Shown: positions 1-7,241, numbered from the stretch's first letter. The stretch is 10,118 nucleotides of DNA from Candidatus Cloacimonadota bacterium (GCA_030638385.1 DAOWES010000070.1:1-10118); one strand, 5' to 3'. Numbers and translations: made by a program. The notes: a model not told the origin generated them from the letters alone.

Positions 1-2
1 AG

Positions 3-35
3 CTTAGCGATGAAGTGCAAATATTGGAGAAGTAA
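3..35 (+). CDS. C-terminal end of an upstream gene (partial, unidentified)
   Basis: An open frame enters from the left edge and reads LSDEVQILEK before a TAA at 33-35, two bases before the ATG of the next gene. The Shine-Dalgarno site of that next gene (GGAGAAG, 26-32) lies inside these last codons, an arrangement typical of tightly packed operons. Only ten residues are visible, so no family can be assigned. TPM-domain genes often follow lemA, but this tail does not look recognisably like LemA. One of the other two frames is also open across this short stretch, so the call rests on spacing and codon plausibility. Confidence 0.5.
   Translation, partial: LSDEVQILEK
26..32 (+). promoter_or_regulatory. 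Ribosome binding site of the TPM gene
   Basis: GGAGAAG lies five bases before the ATG at 38. It overlaps the last codons of the preceding partial gene, which points to co-transcription with it. Confidence 0.7.
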
Positions 36-37
36 TC

Positions 38-796
38 ATGAAAAATAAAATTACCATTATCTTAATTATTCTTACGATTGCGACTCTGGCAAATGCGTTG
101 AGCATTCCCAAATTAGATGGCTATGTAATAGATAAAGCGAACTTACTTTCAGAAGCTGAAGAGAGACAATTAGAAAACTATCTTCGAACTTCCGAGCAAA
201 AAACTTCGGCACAAATTGCTCTTCTCACAATTCCATCATTGGAAGGCGAAAGCATCGAAGATTATTCGATGAGAGTTGTTGAAAAATGGCAACTTGGTCA
301 GAAAGATAGAGATAACGGCGTGCTATTACTTATTGCTCTTGAAGAGAAAAAGATTCGCTTTGAAGTTGGTTATGGCTTAGAATCAATCTTAACAGATCTC
401 AAATCTGGCTATATCATCAGAAACGTGATCTCTGATGAATTTCGTCGCGGTAATTTGTATGGCGGAATTTCCAAAGGCTTATCATCTGTTTCCAATTTGA
501 TTAGTGGCGAGTATGTTATTTCTGCCGAAGAATTGGAACTATATCGAAAAAATAAAGGTAACAAGCCACGTGGTCATTTTCCGGTTGGACTCATTGTCTT
601 TTTATTTATGATTCTCTCAGGCGGATTACGCAGAGGTGGTAGAGGTGGCAGAGGAGGTTTTCTCTCAGCCATGCTTTTGGGCAGTATGCTTGGCGGTGGT
701 CGCAGTAGTGACAGTGGTTTTGGAAGTGGCGGTTTCGGAGGTTTTTCCGGCGGTGGCGGAAGCTTTGGTGGCGGTGGCGCCTCGGGCGGTTGGTAA
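38..796 (+). CDS. Secreted, membrane-anchored TPM-domain protein (YgcG/TPM_phosphatase family)
   Basis: A 252-residue protein with a signal peptide (about residues 1-20, likely cleaved after A-N-A). A TPM domain covers about residues 28-155 and includes the family-typical opening (Y-V-I-D-K-A-N-L-L-S) and a central R-D-N-G-V-L-L-L-I segment followed by a G-Y-G-L-E motif. A hydrophobic span at about 183-198 then leads into an arginine/glycine-rich linker and a long glycine/serine tail ending GGGGASGGW. This order is the standard architecture of the family: a periplasmic or extracytoplasmic TPM domain held by one C-terminal membrane segment. Members have been linked to weak phosphatase activity and to envelope or photosystem maintenance, but the cellular role is mostly unknown. 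The start is supported by GGAGAAG at 26-32. A strong hairpin follows the gene, so it probably ends a transcription unit that began upstream of the window. The family call is confident; the function is not. Confidence 0.9.
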   Translation: MKNKITIILIILTIATLANALSIPKLDGYVIDKANLLSEAEERQLENYLRTSEQKTSAQIALLTIPSLEGESIEDYSMRVVEKWQLGQKDRDNGVLLLIALEEKKIRFEVGYGLESILTDLKSGYIIRNVISDEFRRGNLYGGISKGLSSVSNLISGEYVISAEELELYRKNKGNKPRGHFPVGLIVFLFMILSGGLRRGGRGGRGGFLSAMLLGSMLGGGRSSDSGFGSGGFGGFSGGGGSFGGGGASGGW

Positions 797-807
797 AATA
801 GATCTAT

Positions 808-845
808 TTTGGATGTAGAAATATATTTTCATCTCTACATCCAAA
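808..845 (+). terminator. Hairpin after the TPM gene, probable transcription terminator
   Basis: A perfect 12-bp inverted repeat (TTTGGATGTAGA at 808-819 and TCTACATCCAAA at 834-845) encloses a 14-base loop. It begins 11 bases after the TPM stop codon. The 3' flank (TTTAATAATTTCTG) is A/T-rich but lacks a clean run of T, so it is not a textbook intrinsic terminator. Its position between a gene end and the start of a new transcription unit makes a terminator the most likely role. An RNA-stabilising 3' stem is an alternative. Confidence 0.55.
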
Positions 846-871
846 TTTAATAATTTCTGTTTAGAATTTCC

Positions 872-902
872 GATAACGGTATCAAATATTTTTTTTGATA
901 AC
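872..902 (+). repeat. GATAAC direct repeat with overlapping inverted repeat upstream of the first receiver gene
   Basis: GATAAC occurs at 872-877 and again at 897-902. Within the same stretch TATCAAA (880-886) and TTTGATA (894-900) form a 7-bp inverted repeat around a T-rich 7-base loop. The block sits 22 bases before the receiver start codon. It could be a regulator binding site or part of the leader of the receiver-kinase transcript. In such A/T-rich DNA, chance is a serious alternative. Confidence 0.3.
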
Positions 903-914
903 ATAATAAAAATT

Positions 915-918
915 GGGG
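915..918 (+). promoter_or_regulatory. Ribosome binding site of the first receiver gene
   Basis: GGGG followed by an A run lies five bases before the ATG at 924. The second receiver gene has a similar but longer G run before an A run. Confidence 0.55.
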
Positions 919-923
919 AAAAA

Positions 924-1271
924 ATGAAAAGATTACTGATAATTGATGATAATTCAGCACTTAATTTTATCATTACGTCCATATTCAAACGAGAAAAATT
1001 CGCTGTAGATTCTGTTCATAAAGGAAAAGCCGGCTTAGAATTATTAATGAAAAATAATTATGATGTATTAATTACTGACATGAATTTACCTGATATTTCC
1101 GGTCTTGATATTTTAAATATGATTCAAGATAAAAAAATAGTAAAAATAATGATCGCAGCCTATTGTGATTCAGATTTATTAACAAAATTAAAAAGCTATA
1201 ATGCTAAATTTGTCGAAAAACCATTCCAAAATTCAGAGTTAATAAGAATTGTTAAAGAAAATTTGAACTAA
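924..1271 (+). CDS. Stand-alone response regulator receiver (CheY-like, no output domain), Ala at the switch position
   Basis: At 115 residues this is the length of a single receiver domain, with no DNA-binding or enzymatic output region. The acidic pocket is D8-D9 and the phosphoacceptor is D52 (in I-T-D-M-N-L-P-D-I-S-G). The conserved lysine is K99 in V-E-K-P-F. The position that normally holds Thr or Ser at the end of the fourth strand is Ala78 (codon GCA at 1155-1157, in I-M-I-A-A-Y), so the usual signal-coupling hydroxyl is missing. The gene is preceded by GGGG at 915-918, five bases before the ATG. Its stop is three bases from the start of the large histidine kinase gene, so the two are almost certainly co-transcribed and the kinase is the likely phosphodonor. 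The protein resembles the second receiver at 9583-9945. It is probably an intermediate or sink in a phosphorelay, or acts by protein-protein contact. Confidence 0.93.
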   Translation: MKRLLIIDDNSALNFIITSIFKREKFAVDSVHKGKAGLELLMKNNYDVLITDMNLPDISGLDILNMIQDKKIVKIMIAAYCDSDLLTKLKSYNAKFVEKPFQNSELIRIVKENLN

Positions 1272-1274
1272 AAA

Positions 1275-4130
1275 ATGAAAAAAATATTCATCATATTTTT
1301 GCTAATAATTACTTACTCTGTTTTTGCAAATGATGCTTATGTTGATAGTCTTGAAGCAAAATTAACTCCCAAAGATTATCGCCGAAATTATGATATTTTC
1401 ATGTTATTAGCTAAACATGAAATTAAACAAAATCCCGATCAACCTTCCAAATATGCAGAAAAAGCAATAAACACAGCAAGCTACTTAGATTCAAAGAAGC
1501 ATGGAAAAACTCTTTATATTATCGCATACTATTATAAATTGCAGGAACAATATGAAATAGCTGAAGATTATTTTAACCGTAGCTTAATAATCAGTAAAAA
1601 AAATCAAGATTCCGAATTAATCGCCAAAAACTATAATCAACTTGGAAATATATTAAGATATAAATCTTCCTTTGGGAAAGCTCAAAATTACTTTATTTTG
1701 GCTTTAGAAATTTTCCAAAACAACAACAATTACCCTCTTATGGTAGCCACCTATAGTTATATGGCTAATTGTTTCAAGGAGTTGGAAGATTATACCTCCG
1801 CCTTAAACATCCTATTAAAAGCTGAGAAAGTATTAACCGTTCACAAAGATGACAAAAAATTAGCTGTAATTTTAAATAGCATTGGAACCATATATAAGCG
1901 ATTAAGGCAGCTTGATGAAGCGCATAAATTTTACCTGAGATCTTTGACTTTATGTGAACAAGAAAATGCAAAACTAATGATTGTTAAAGTAAGAGCTAAC
2001 GTGGCAACATTACTACTACTTGAAGAGCGATACCAAGAAGCGACTAATGAATTTTTAAAACTATTGGAGTATGTAGAATCTTTTGATAGAGCAAAAAGTA
2101 TGACTTATGTTCAAATTTATAATTCGTTATGTGAGGGCTACACAGGCATTGGAAATTATGATAAAGCAGAAGAATATGCCCTTAAAGCAATTGAACTGGC
2201 TCTAGAAAAAGAATATATAAATTCATTGAAAGTTACTTATAATAATTTATCAACTGCCTATTACAAGGCAGGCAGATATGAAGAGGCTTTAGTATACTTG
2301 AACAAATGCTTTGATCTTCATACACAAATTGTAAATGAGACCATTTTCATAAATACCAAGGAGATGGAAGTTAAGTATAATACTGCTGAAAAAGAGAAAC
2401 AAATTATAATTCTGAAGAAAGAAAATGAAATTCGAAGGCAACGTTTTGTTAGTTTAATTGCCCTTTCTATATTGTTAATTATCATCATTATGCTAGTTTC
2501 TTTCTTATATCATCTGAAATTGATGACAAATAAAAAACTAAAAAATGAAATAAGTGAACGCAAGAAAACAGAACTTCAATTAGCTGATAGTGAAAAATTA
2601 CTGAAATTAGTAATTGATTCAATACCTGCTCACATTTTCCTAAAAAACAAAGATTATAAATATGTAATGGTTAATAAAACGATGAAAGACTATTATCAAC
2701 TTTTGGATGAAGACTTTATAAATCATGATCTTTTTGATATTCTTCAAAAATTCCCTACCCTAAATGAAGTATTTAATAAATGCATCTATAATGACATTCT
2801 AGTTATTGAAGAAAAAGATAATAGAGAAATCACTATGGAGGTGATGAATCCTCATGATACAAGCAAGCAATGGTTTAATTCCAAAACAAAATATATTGAG
2901 TTTGGCCAACAAGATCATATTTTGGGAGTTTCGCTGGATATTACTCCGCTGAAACTTGCTCAAAAGAAACTTGAAAATATAAATTCAAGCTTAGAAACTA
3001 TTGTTTCAAAGAGAACAAAACAGCTTATGGGGACAAATAAAAAGCTTAAACTAGAGATTTTTGAACGAATAAAAATTGAACGAAAATTAGCTCATAGTGA
3101 GTTACAATATAGAACACTCCTGCACAATATCCCTCAAAGAATTTTCTATAAAGATTTAAACTCCATCTATCAACTCTGTAATAAAAGCTTTGCTGATGAA
3201 GTAGGAAAATCAATAGAAGAAATTTTCGAAAAAAATGATTATGATCTCTTTGAAAAAGATGTTGCAAAGAACTTTATCGAGAATGACAAAAAAGTGCTCA
3301 GTACTATGAAAATTATGGAATTTGATGAACGCTATTTAAAAAATGACACAGAATGTATTGTGCATACTGTTAAAGCACCCATTCGAGATGAAAATGGAGA
3401 TGTCATTGGCTTATTGGGAATCTTTTGGGATGTAACCGCTCAACGAAAAGCAGAACAACAAATCCTGTATTCCGAGCGTATATCCGGAATTGGTGAAATG
3501 GCCGGTGGCGTGGCTCACGAAATTAAAAATCCTCTTAGTAATATCAGTTCAGCCATTCAACTTTTAGAAGAAGATATAGAAACAAATGAGGAAATTAGTT
3601 CACTAATTAAAATTATTCATGATAGCGTTACCGATGCTAGTGATACAATTTCTAAACTAATCTCATTTGCTTCACCGCAAGAATTGACCCTAAAGGATGG
3701 TGACCTTTGGCAGATCATGAAACATACACTTACCTTGCTAAAAGGAAATTTCACTCAATCGAATATTAAGCTAACTAGCCATAAAATCGGAGAATTTCCA
3801 ATAATAAAAGTAGATGAAGTTCATATGAAAAGTGCAATAATGAATATTGCGATGAATGCAATTCAAGCCATGCCAAATGGAGGAACATTTGATATTCAGG
3901 GAATCGCCGATAAAACCCAAATAAAATTGATCTTTACCGATAGTGGCTGCGGAATCTCAAAAAACCAGTTAAACAAAATTTTTGATCCTTTCTTCACTAC
4001 CAAAAAAATTGGCAGTGGTCTGGGAATGGGATTAATTTATTCTGTAATGAAATTTCATAGCGGAACTATTGATGTGAAAAGCAAAGTGGACGTAGGTACC
4101 GAAATTACACTTACATTCCCATTAATCTAA
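1275..4130 (+). CDS. Membrane sensor histidine kinase: periplasmic TPR domain, TM, PAS-PAS, HisKA, HATPase
   Basis: A 951-residue kinase. A signal peptide (about residues 1-18, ending S-V-F-A) precedes roughly seven tetratricopeptide repeats between about residues 75 and 355. A charged coiled coil (about 360-390) leads to a single membrane span at about 391-414. The TPR part is therefore predicted to lie outside the cytoplasmic membrane. Inside follow a first PAS domain (about 443-557), a coiled coil, a second PAS domain (about 613-725), and the kinase core. The H-box reads G-G-V-A-H-E-I-K-N-P-L with His748 as the phosphorylation site. The ATPase domain has the N-box Asn861, the G1 motif D-S-G-C-G-I with Asp889, the F-box F-D-P-F-F-T-T-K and the G2 motif G-S-G-L-G-M-G-L. 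All catalytic motifs look intact. The core resembles NtrB-type kinases. No clear Shine-Dalgarno precedes the ATG, which is three bases after the receiver stop, so translation is probably coupled. The signal sensed is unknown; TPRs suggest a protein or peptide partner. Confidence 0.93.
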   Translation: MKKIFIIFLLIITYSVFANDAYVDSLEAKLTPKDYRRNYDIFMLLAKHEIKQNPDQPSKYAEKAINTASYLDSKKHGKTLYIIAYYYKLQEQYEIAEDYFNRSLIISKKNQDSELIAKNYNQLGNILRYKSSFGKAQNYFILALEIFQNNNNYPLMVATYSYMANCFKELEDYTSALNILLKAEKVLTVHKDDKKLAVILNSIGTIYKRLRQLDEAHKFYLRSLTLCEQENAKLMIVKVRANVATLLLLEERYQEATNEFLKLLEYVESFDRAKSMTYVQIYNSLCEGYTGIGNYDKAEEYALKAIELALEKEYINSLKVTYNNLSTAYYKAGRYEEALVYLNKCFDLHTQIVNETIFINTKEMEVKYNTAEKEKQIIILKKENEIRRQRFVSLIALSILLIIIIMLVSFLYHLKLMTNKKLKNEISERKKTELQLADSEKLLKLVIDSIPAHIFLKNKDYKYVMVNKTMKDYYQLLDEDFINHDLFDILQKFPTLNEVFNKCIYNDILVIEEKDNREITMEVMNPHDTSKQWFNSKTKYIEFGQQDHILGVSLDITPLKLAQKKLENINSSLETIVSKRTKQLMGTNKKLKLEIFERIKIERKLAHSELQYRTLLHNIPQRIFYKDLNSIYQLCNKSFADEVGKSIEEIFEKNDYDLFEKDVAKNFIENDKKVLSTMKIMEFDERYLKNDTECIVHTVKAPIRDENGDVIGLLGIFWDVTAQRKAEQQILYSERISGIGEMAGGVAHEIKNPLSNISSAIQLLEEDIETNEEISSLIKIIHDSVTDASDTISKLISFASPQELTLKDGDLWQIMKHTLTLLKGNFTQSNIKLTSHKIGEFPIIKVDEVHMKSAIMNIAMNAIQAMPNGGTFDIQGIADKTQIKLIFTDSGCGISKNQLNKIFDPFFTTKKIGSGLGMGLIYSVMKFHSGTIDVKSKVDVGTEITLTFPLI

Positions 4131-4148
4131 AAAAAAATAGAGAATTAA

Positions 4149-5192
4149 ATGACTAAAACAATTGATATAGAACATTTTTTTAAACTAAGAGATGAATTGC
4201 CAGTGATGGATGTAAGATCACCCTCAGAATTTGCGAAAGGACATATTCCAAAAGCAGTAAACATTCCTCTCTTTTCTGATGAAGAGCGAGCAGATGTGGG
4301 CACAAGATACAAGCAGATAAGTCGTGAAAGTGCTATCAATAAAGGAATCGAATATGCCGCCGAGAATGCAATCGAGTATATATCAGCAGCGGGAAAACTC
4401 GATGCCGGCAAAGGCGTATTGGTTTACTGCTGGCGAGGTGGGATGCGAAGCTTGGCAATCTGCAAATTATTAAATGCGGCCGGCATAGATACATTTCGAC
4501 TTGAGGGCGGATATAAGAATTATAAACAATTTATCAGAGAGCAGTTTAAGCGCGAAATAACTTTGATAATCTTGGGTGGAATGACTGGAAGCGGAAAAAC
4601 CGAAAAACTTTTGGTGTTACATAATATGGGCGAACAAATAATAGATTTGGAAGGATTGGCACATCATCGTGGTTCTGCTTTTGGTTATTTTCAAGATAAA
4701 CCGCAACCTACAAACGAGCAATTTGAAAATCTACTTTATGAAGAATGGCGAAAATTAGATTTTTCCAAACCTTTATGGTTGGAAGATGAAAGCAGAATGG
4801 TGGGTAAAGTGCAGATAAATGATTTTTTATTTGCGAAAATGAGAAAATCTACTGTATTGAAAATTATTGTAAAACAGGAAGATCGCATTAAGCGTTTAGT
4901 AAAAGATTATACCGATACAGATAAACAAATTCTTCTTACAGCTTTTAATAATATCTCTAAACGCTTGGGAGGATTAAATTATCAGCTGGCAGTTAACGCT
5001 TTGGAAAATAATGATTTTGCCACAGCCGGAGAATTGGCATTAAGATATTATGATAAAGCCTATCTTCATGGCCTTTCTAAACGAAATGATAACAAAATTG
5101 TAGAAGTGGTTTTGGAAAATGATGAAGTAACCTATTGTACCAAAAAGATAATTTCTGTTGCTCATGAATTGGGATTATATAGGGCGGAATAA
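4149..5192 (+). CDS. mnmH: tRNA 2-selenouridine synthase MnmH (SelU/YbbB)
   Basis: A 347-residue enzyme with the two-part architecture of MnmH. The N-terminal rhodanese domain (about 1-130) contains M-D-V-R-S-P-S-E-F and the catalytic Cys94 in V-Y-C-W-R-G-G-M-R-S. The C-terminal P-loop domain carries a Walker A motif, GMTGSGKT at 144-151, followed by D-L-E-G-L-A-H-H-R-G-S-A-F-G at 167-179 and W-L-E-D-E-S-R. The latter two are hallmark family motifs. MnmH replaces sulfur by selenium in 2-thiouridine at the wobble position (U34) of tRNA-Lys, -Glu and -Gln. It uses selenophosphate and passes through a geranylated intermediate. Its presence implies that the organism also has selenophosphate synthetase (SelD), which is not in this window. 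The gene starts 18 bases after the kinase stop and may be read through from it; only a weak AGAG-like ribosome site is visible. Length and motifs appear complete. Confidence 0.95.
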   Translation: MTKTIDIEHFFKLRDELPVMDVRSPSEFAKGHIPKAVNIPLFSDEERADVGTRYKQISRESAINKGIEYAAENAIEYISAAGKLDAGKGVLVYCWRGGMRSLAICKLLNAAGIDTFRLEGGYKNYKQFIREQFKREITLIILGGMTGSGKTEKLLVLHNMGEQIIDLEGLAHHRGSAFGYFQDKPQPTNEQFENLLYEEWRKLDFSKPLWLEDESRMVGKVQINDFLFAKMRKSTVLKIIVKQEDRIKRLVKDYTDTDKQILLTAFNNISKRLGGLNYQLAVNALENNDFATAGELALRYYDKAYLHGLSKRNDNKIVEVVLENDEVTYCTKKIISVAHELGLYRAE

Positions 5193-5302
5193 TAATACCA
5201 GCCCAATTTGTCTCTATAATTCATCCATTTCATCTCGTCTCATTAAGACTTACAAAAAGTTCCCTAAAAATAAGTTATATCTGTCTAAACGACAGTAACA
5301 TA

Positions 5303-5353
5303 TCTTCTTTGTGTTCTTAGTGCCTTCGAGCCTTTGTGGTTCCTCTTTTCCCC
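5303..5353 (+). repeat. Intergenic repeat unit, copy 1
   Basis: It begins TCTTCTTTGTGTTCTTAGTG and ends TTTTCCCC. Aligned without gaps to copy 2 it matches at 42 of 51 positions, and the first 24 bases differ by only one. The pattern resembles short dispersed noncoding repeats (reverse complement beginning around CCACAAAGG...CACTAAGAACACAAAG) that I recognise from other bacterial genomes. Genome-wide copy number cannot be judged here. Confidence 0.75.
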
Positions 5354-5417
5354 TCCCGTCTCATTGAGGAATTCTCTCACGTTGTTCTCATGAGATGTCA
5401 ATTTGGATTGAAGAAAT

Positions 5418-5446
5418 GAGATCCTTCGTCTCCGCTCAGGATGACA
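5418..5446. repeat. Imperfect inverted-repeat element between the two repeat units
   Basis: On the minus strand this reads TGTCATCCTGAGC, then a short core, then GAAGGATCTC. The ATCCT/AGGAT arms (5421-5425 and 5438-5442) can pair around a 12-base loop. The sequence resembles a widely scattered intergenic motif of the type GTCATCCTGAGC...GAAGGATCT seen in many anaerobe and environmental genomes. That match is from memory and is not a database result. It is likely a REP-like noncoding element. Confidence 0.6.
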
Positions 5447-5470
5447 TTTCTCCCCATTTTATCTCGTCTC

Positions 5471-5521
5471 TCTTCTTTGTGCTCTTAGTGCCTTAGGGCC
5501 TTCGTGGTAACCTCTTTCCCC
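5471..5521 (+). repeat. Intergenic repeat unit, copy 2
   Basis: It begins TCTTCTTTGTGCTCTTAGTG and ends TTTCCCC. It lies in the same orientation as copy 1, with starts 168 bases apart. The mismatches are concentrated in the second half, around the AGGG/CGAG and GGTAA/GGTTC positions. The same ATCTCGTCTC sequence that directly precedes it also occurs upstream at 5232-5241. Confidence 0.75.
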
Positions 5522-5660
5522 ATTTCGACACTTTTTTTATGAAAAATCTTATCTTCAGATTATAGTTACCAGCCCTTAATAGCAAGGTGAGATAAAGACA
5601 ACTTTCAACTTGACGAAAAGCTCTATTTTTTTGGTTAAGTCTATCAAATTAAATTAATTT

Positions 5661-5667
5661 GGAGGAG
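5661..5667 (+). promoter_or_regulatory. Ribosome binding site of kamD
   Basis: GGAGGAG, close to the ideal anti-16S complement, ends two bases before the ATG at 5670. This strong site fits a highly expressed catabolic operon and fixes the kamD start. Confidence 0.85.
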
Positions 5668-5669
5668 AA

Positions 5670-7226
5670 ATGATACAACTTTCAATCGATAAGAAAAAAA
5701 TCGAAAATGCGAGAGCACATGCTAAAGAAATTGTTACCTCGTTAGATTGGCTTTTACAAGACTATACTTCATCAACTATAGAGCGTACTGTTTTGCGCCT
5801 GATGGGAATTGATAATGCAATTGGAGAAACGCCAATTCCTAATATTGTTGTAGATCATCTTATAGAGAAAAAAGCTATTGAGCGTGGTTCTGCCTACTGG
5901 GTAGCAAATGCAATGGTTGCAGAAGGAAAATCTGCTCAAGAAATTGCAAATGGTGTGGCAGCAGGGGAACTAGATTTAACAGCAATTCCGGCGCAAGCAA
6001 ATGAAGCTGTGATGAAGGCTCTGGATGAACTTACTGAGACAATGCTTAATAAAATAAAAGCGCAAACAAAGTACCGCGAAGATGCTCACAAAAAATTTGG
6101 TCCTCGCAAAAAGCCATCACTCTATGTGATTGTTGCAACCGGCAATATCTATGATGACGTTGTGCAAGCAAAAGCTGCTGTGCGTGAAGGTGCAGACATT
6201 ATCGCAGTTATTCGTTCTACTGCTCAATCGCTTTTAGATTATGTTCCTTATGGAGCTACTACGGTTGGGTTTGGTGGAACTTTTGCAACGCAAGAAAACT
6301 TCCGAATCATGCGCAAAGGTTTGGATGAAGTTGGCGAAGAAATTGGGAAATATGTCCATCTCACTAACTATGCTTCCGGTTTAGCCATGCCCGAGATTGC
6401 TGCCATGGGAGCAATCGAACGATTAGACGTGATGCTAAATGATGCAATGTATGGGATTCTATTTAGAGATATCAATATGAAAAGAACTCTGTTGGATCAA
6501 TACTTCAGCAGAATGATAAACGCTTATGCCGGCATTGAAATTCAAACAGGTGAAGATAACTACCTTACTACATCTGACGCTATAGAAAAAGCCTACACAG
6601 TTACAGCTTCTCAACTCATTAATGAACAATTTGCCTTAATTTCAGGAATTAAACACGAGAAGATGGGAATTGGTCATGCCTTTGAGATTAATCCAACCAT
6701 CGAAAATAGCTTTAATTATGAACTTTCTCATGCTCTTTTGGCCAAAACATTACTTCCAAATTGCCCTCTTAAATATATGCCTCCCACCAAATTTGCTACC
6801 GGAAATATCTTTAGAACTCACTTACTAAATGGTATGTTCAATATGATTAGCCAGATGACCGGGCAAGGTGTACAACTTCTTGGAATGATGACAGAAGCTA
6901 TTCATACTCCTCACTTGGTAGATCGCGCCATTGCTATTGAAAATGCCGAATATGTATTTAATGCTACCAAAAACTTCACCGATGAGATCGAGATCAAGAA
7001 AGATGGATTTATTAATAAACGCGCTAATACCGTACTTGATGAAGCGAATGAGTTCCTGGCAGGAGTTGCCCAAAAAGGTTTATTTAATGCCATGGCAGAA
7101 GGTGAATTTGCCGACATCAAACGTACTGAAGATGGCGGAAAAGGCCTAAAGGGCGTGTTTAAAAAAGATGCTAACTACTTCAATCCATTTATGGAAAGAA
7201 TGAAAGCAGAATTGAATTTGAACTAA
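5670..7226 (+). CDS. kamD: Lysine 5,6-aminomutase alpha subunit (KamD)
   Basis: This 518-residue protein is the length expected of the large, TIM-barrel subunit of D-lysine/L-beta-lysine 5,6-aminomutase. The enzyme uses adenosylcobalamin and pyridoxal phosphate to move the terminal amino group to the neighbouring carbon during lysine fermentation. Residues I recall as contacting PLP or substrate in the characterised clostridial enzyme (Arg184, Ser189, Ser238, Tyr263, Arg268, Asp298, Lys370) all have counterparts here at a constant offset of two: R182, S187, S236, Y261, R266, D296 and K368. The best landmark is the Y-G-I-L-F-R-D-I-N-M-K-R stretch at 261-272. The gene is first in a four-gene unit, 17 bases before kamE, and has a strong GGAGGAG site. 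It appears intact and active. The cobalamin-binding part is in the partner subunit KamE. Confidence 0.96.
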   Translation: MIQLSIDKKKIENARAHAKEIVTSLDWLLQDYTSSTIERTVLRLMGIDNAIGETPIPNIVVDHLIEKKAIERGSAYWVANAMVAEGKSAQEIANGVAAGELDLTAIPAQANEAVMKALDELTETMLNKIKAQTKYREDAHKKFGPRKKPSLYVIVATGNIYDDVVQAKAAVREGADIIAVIRSTAQSLLDYVPYGATTVGFGGTFATQENFRIMRKGLDEVGEEIGKYVHLTNYASGLAMPEIAAMGAIERLDVMLNDAMYGILFRDINMKRTLLDQYFSRMINAYAGIEIQTGEDNYLTTSDAIEKAYTVTASQLINEQFALISGIKHEKMGIGHAFEINPTIENSFNYELSHALLAKTLLPNCPLKYMPPTKFATGNIFRTHLLNGMFNMISQMTGQGVQLLGMMTEAIHTPHLVDRAIAIENAEYVFNATKNFTDEIEIKKDGFINKRANTVLDEANEFLAGVAQKGLFNAMAEGEFADIKRTEDGGKGLKGVFKKDANYFNPFMERMKAELNLN

Positions 7227-7234
7227 GATTTTAC

Positions 7235-7241
7235 GGAGGAG
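7235..7241 (+). promoter_or_regulatory. Ribosome binding site of kamE
   Basis: GGAGGAG sits in the 17-base gap between kamD and kamE and is identical to the site before kamD, suggesting matched translation of the two subunits. Confidence 0.8.

Larger units (their letters stand above)
5193..5669. other. Gene-free 477-base region containing dispersed repeat units
   Basis: No convincing gene is seen on either strand. The + strand is pyrimidine-rich, unlike the flanking genes. It holds two diverged copies of a roughly 51-base unit (5303-5353 and 5471-5521), an imperfect inverted-repeat element (5418-5446), a 17-base direct repeat with one mismatch (CCATTTCATCTCGTCTC at 5225-5241 and its T variant at 5454-5470), and a 10-bp palindrome TCTCATGAGA (5386-5395). 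The promoter of the kam operon must lie in its 3' part or further upstream, but no convincing -35/-10 pair was found. No clear terminator for mnmH is visible. Confidence 0.75.

Noticed and set aside
636..988. Open frames on both strands over the 3' end of the TPM gene
   Set aside because: They arise from the glycine-codon-rich repetitive tail, which stays open in other frames. They have low-complexity Ala/Val/Thr translations and no ribosome sites.
5281..5295. CTGTC-TAAAC-GACAG hairpin as a terminator for mnmH
   Set aside because: The stem is only five pairs and no T run follows; it lies about 90 bases past the stop.
5610..5638. TTGACG as a possible -35 box for the kam operon
   Set aside because: No acceptable -10 hexamer is found at 16-18 bases downstream (GGTTAA at the best spacing), so a sigma-70 promoter is not supported.
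5193..5669. CRISPR array or riboswitch (lysine or cobalamin) upstream of kamD
   Set aside because: There are only two non-tandem, diverged repeats with unequal context, which rules out a CRISPR array. I could not recognise a conserved B12-box or lysine-riboswitch core; a covariance-model search would be decisive.
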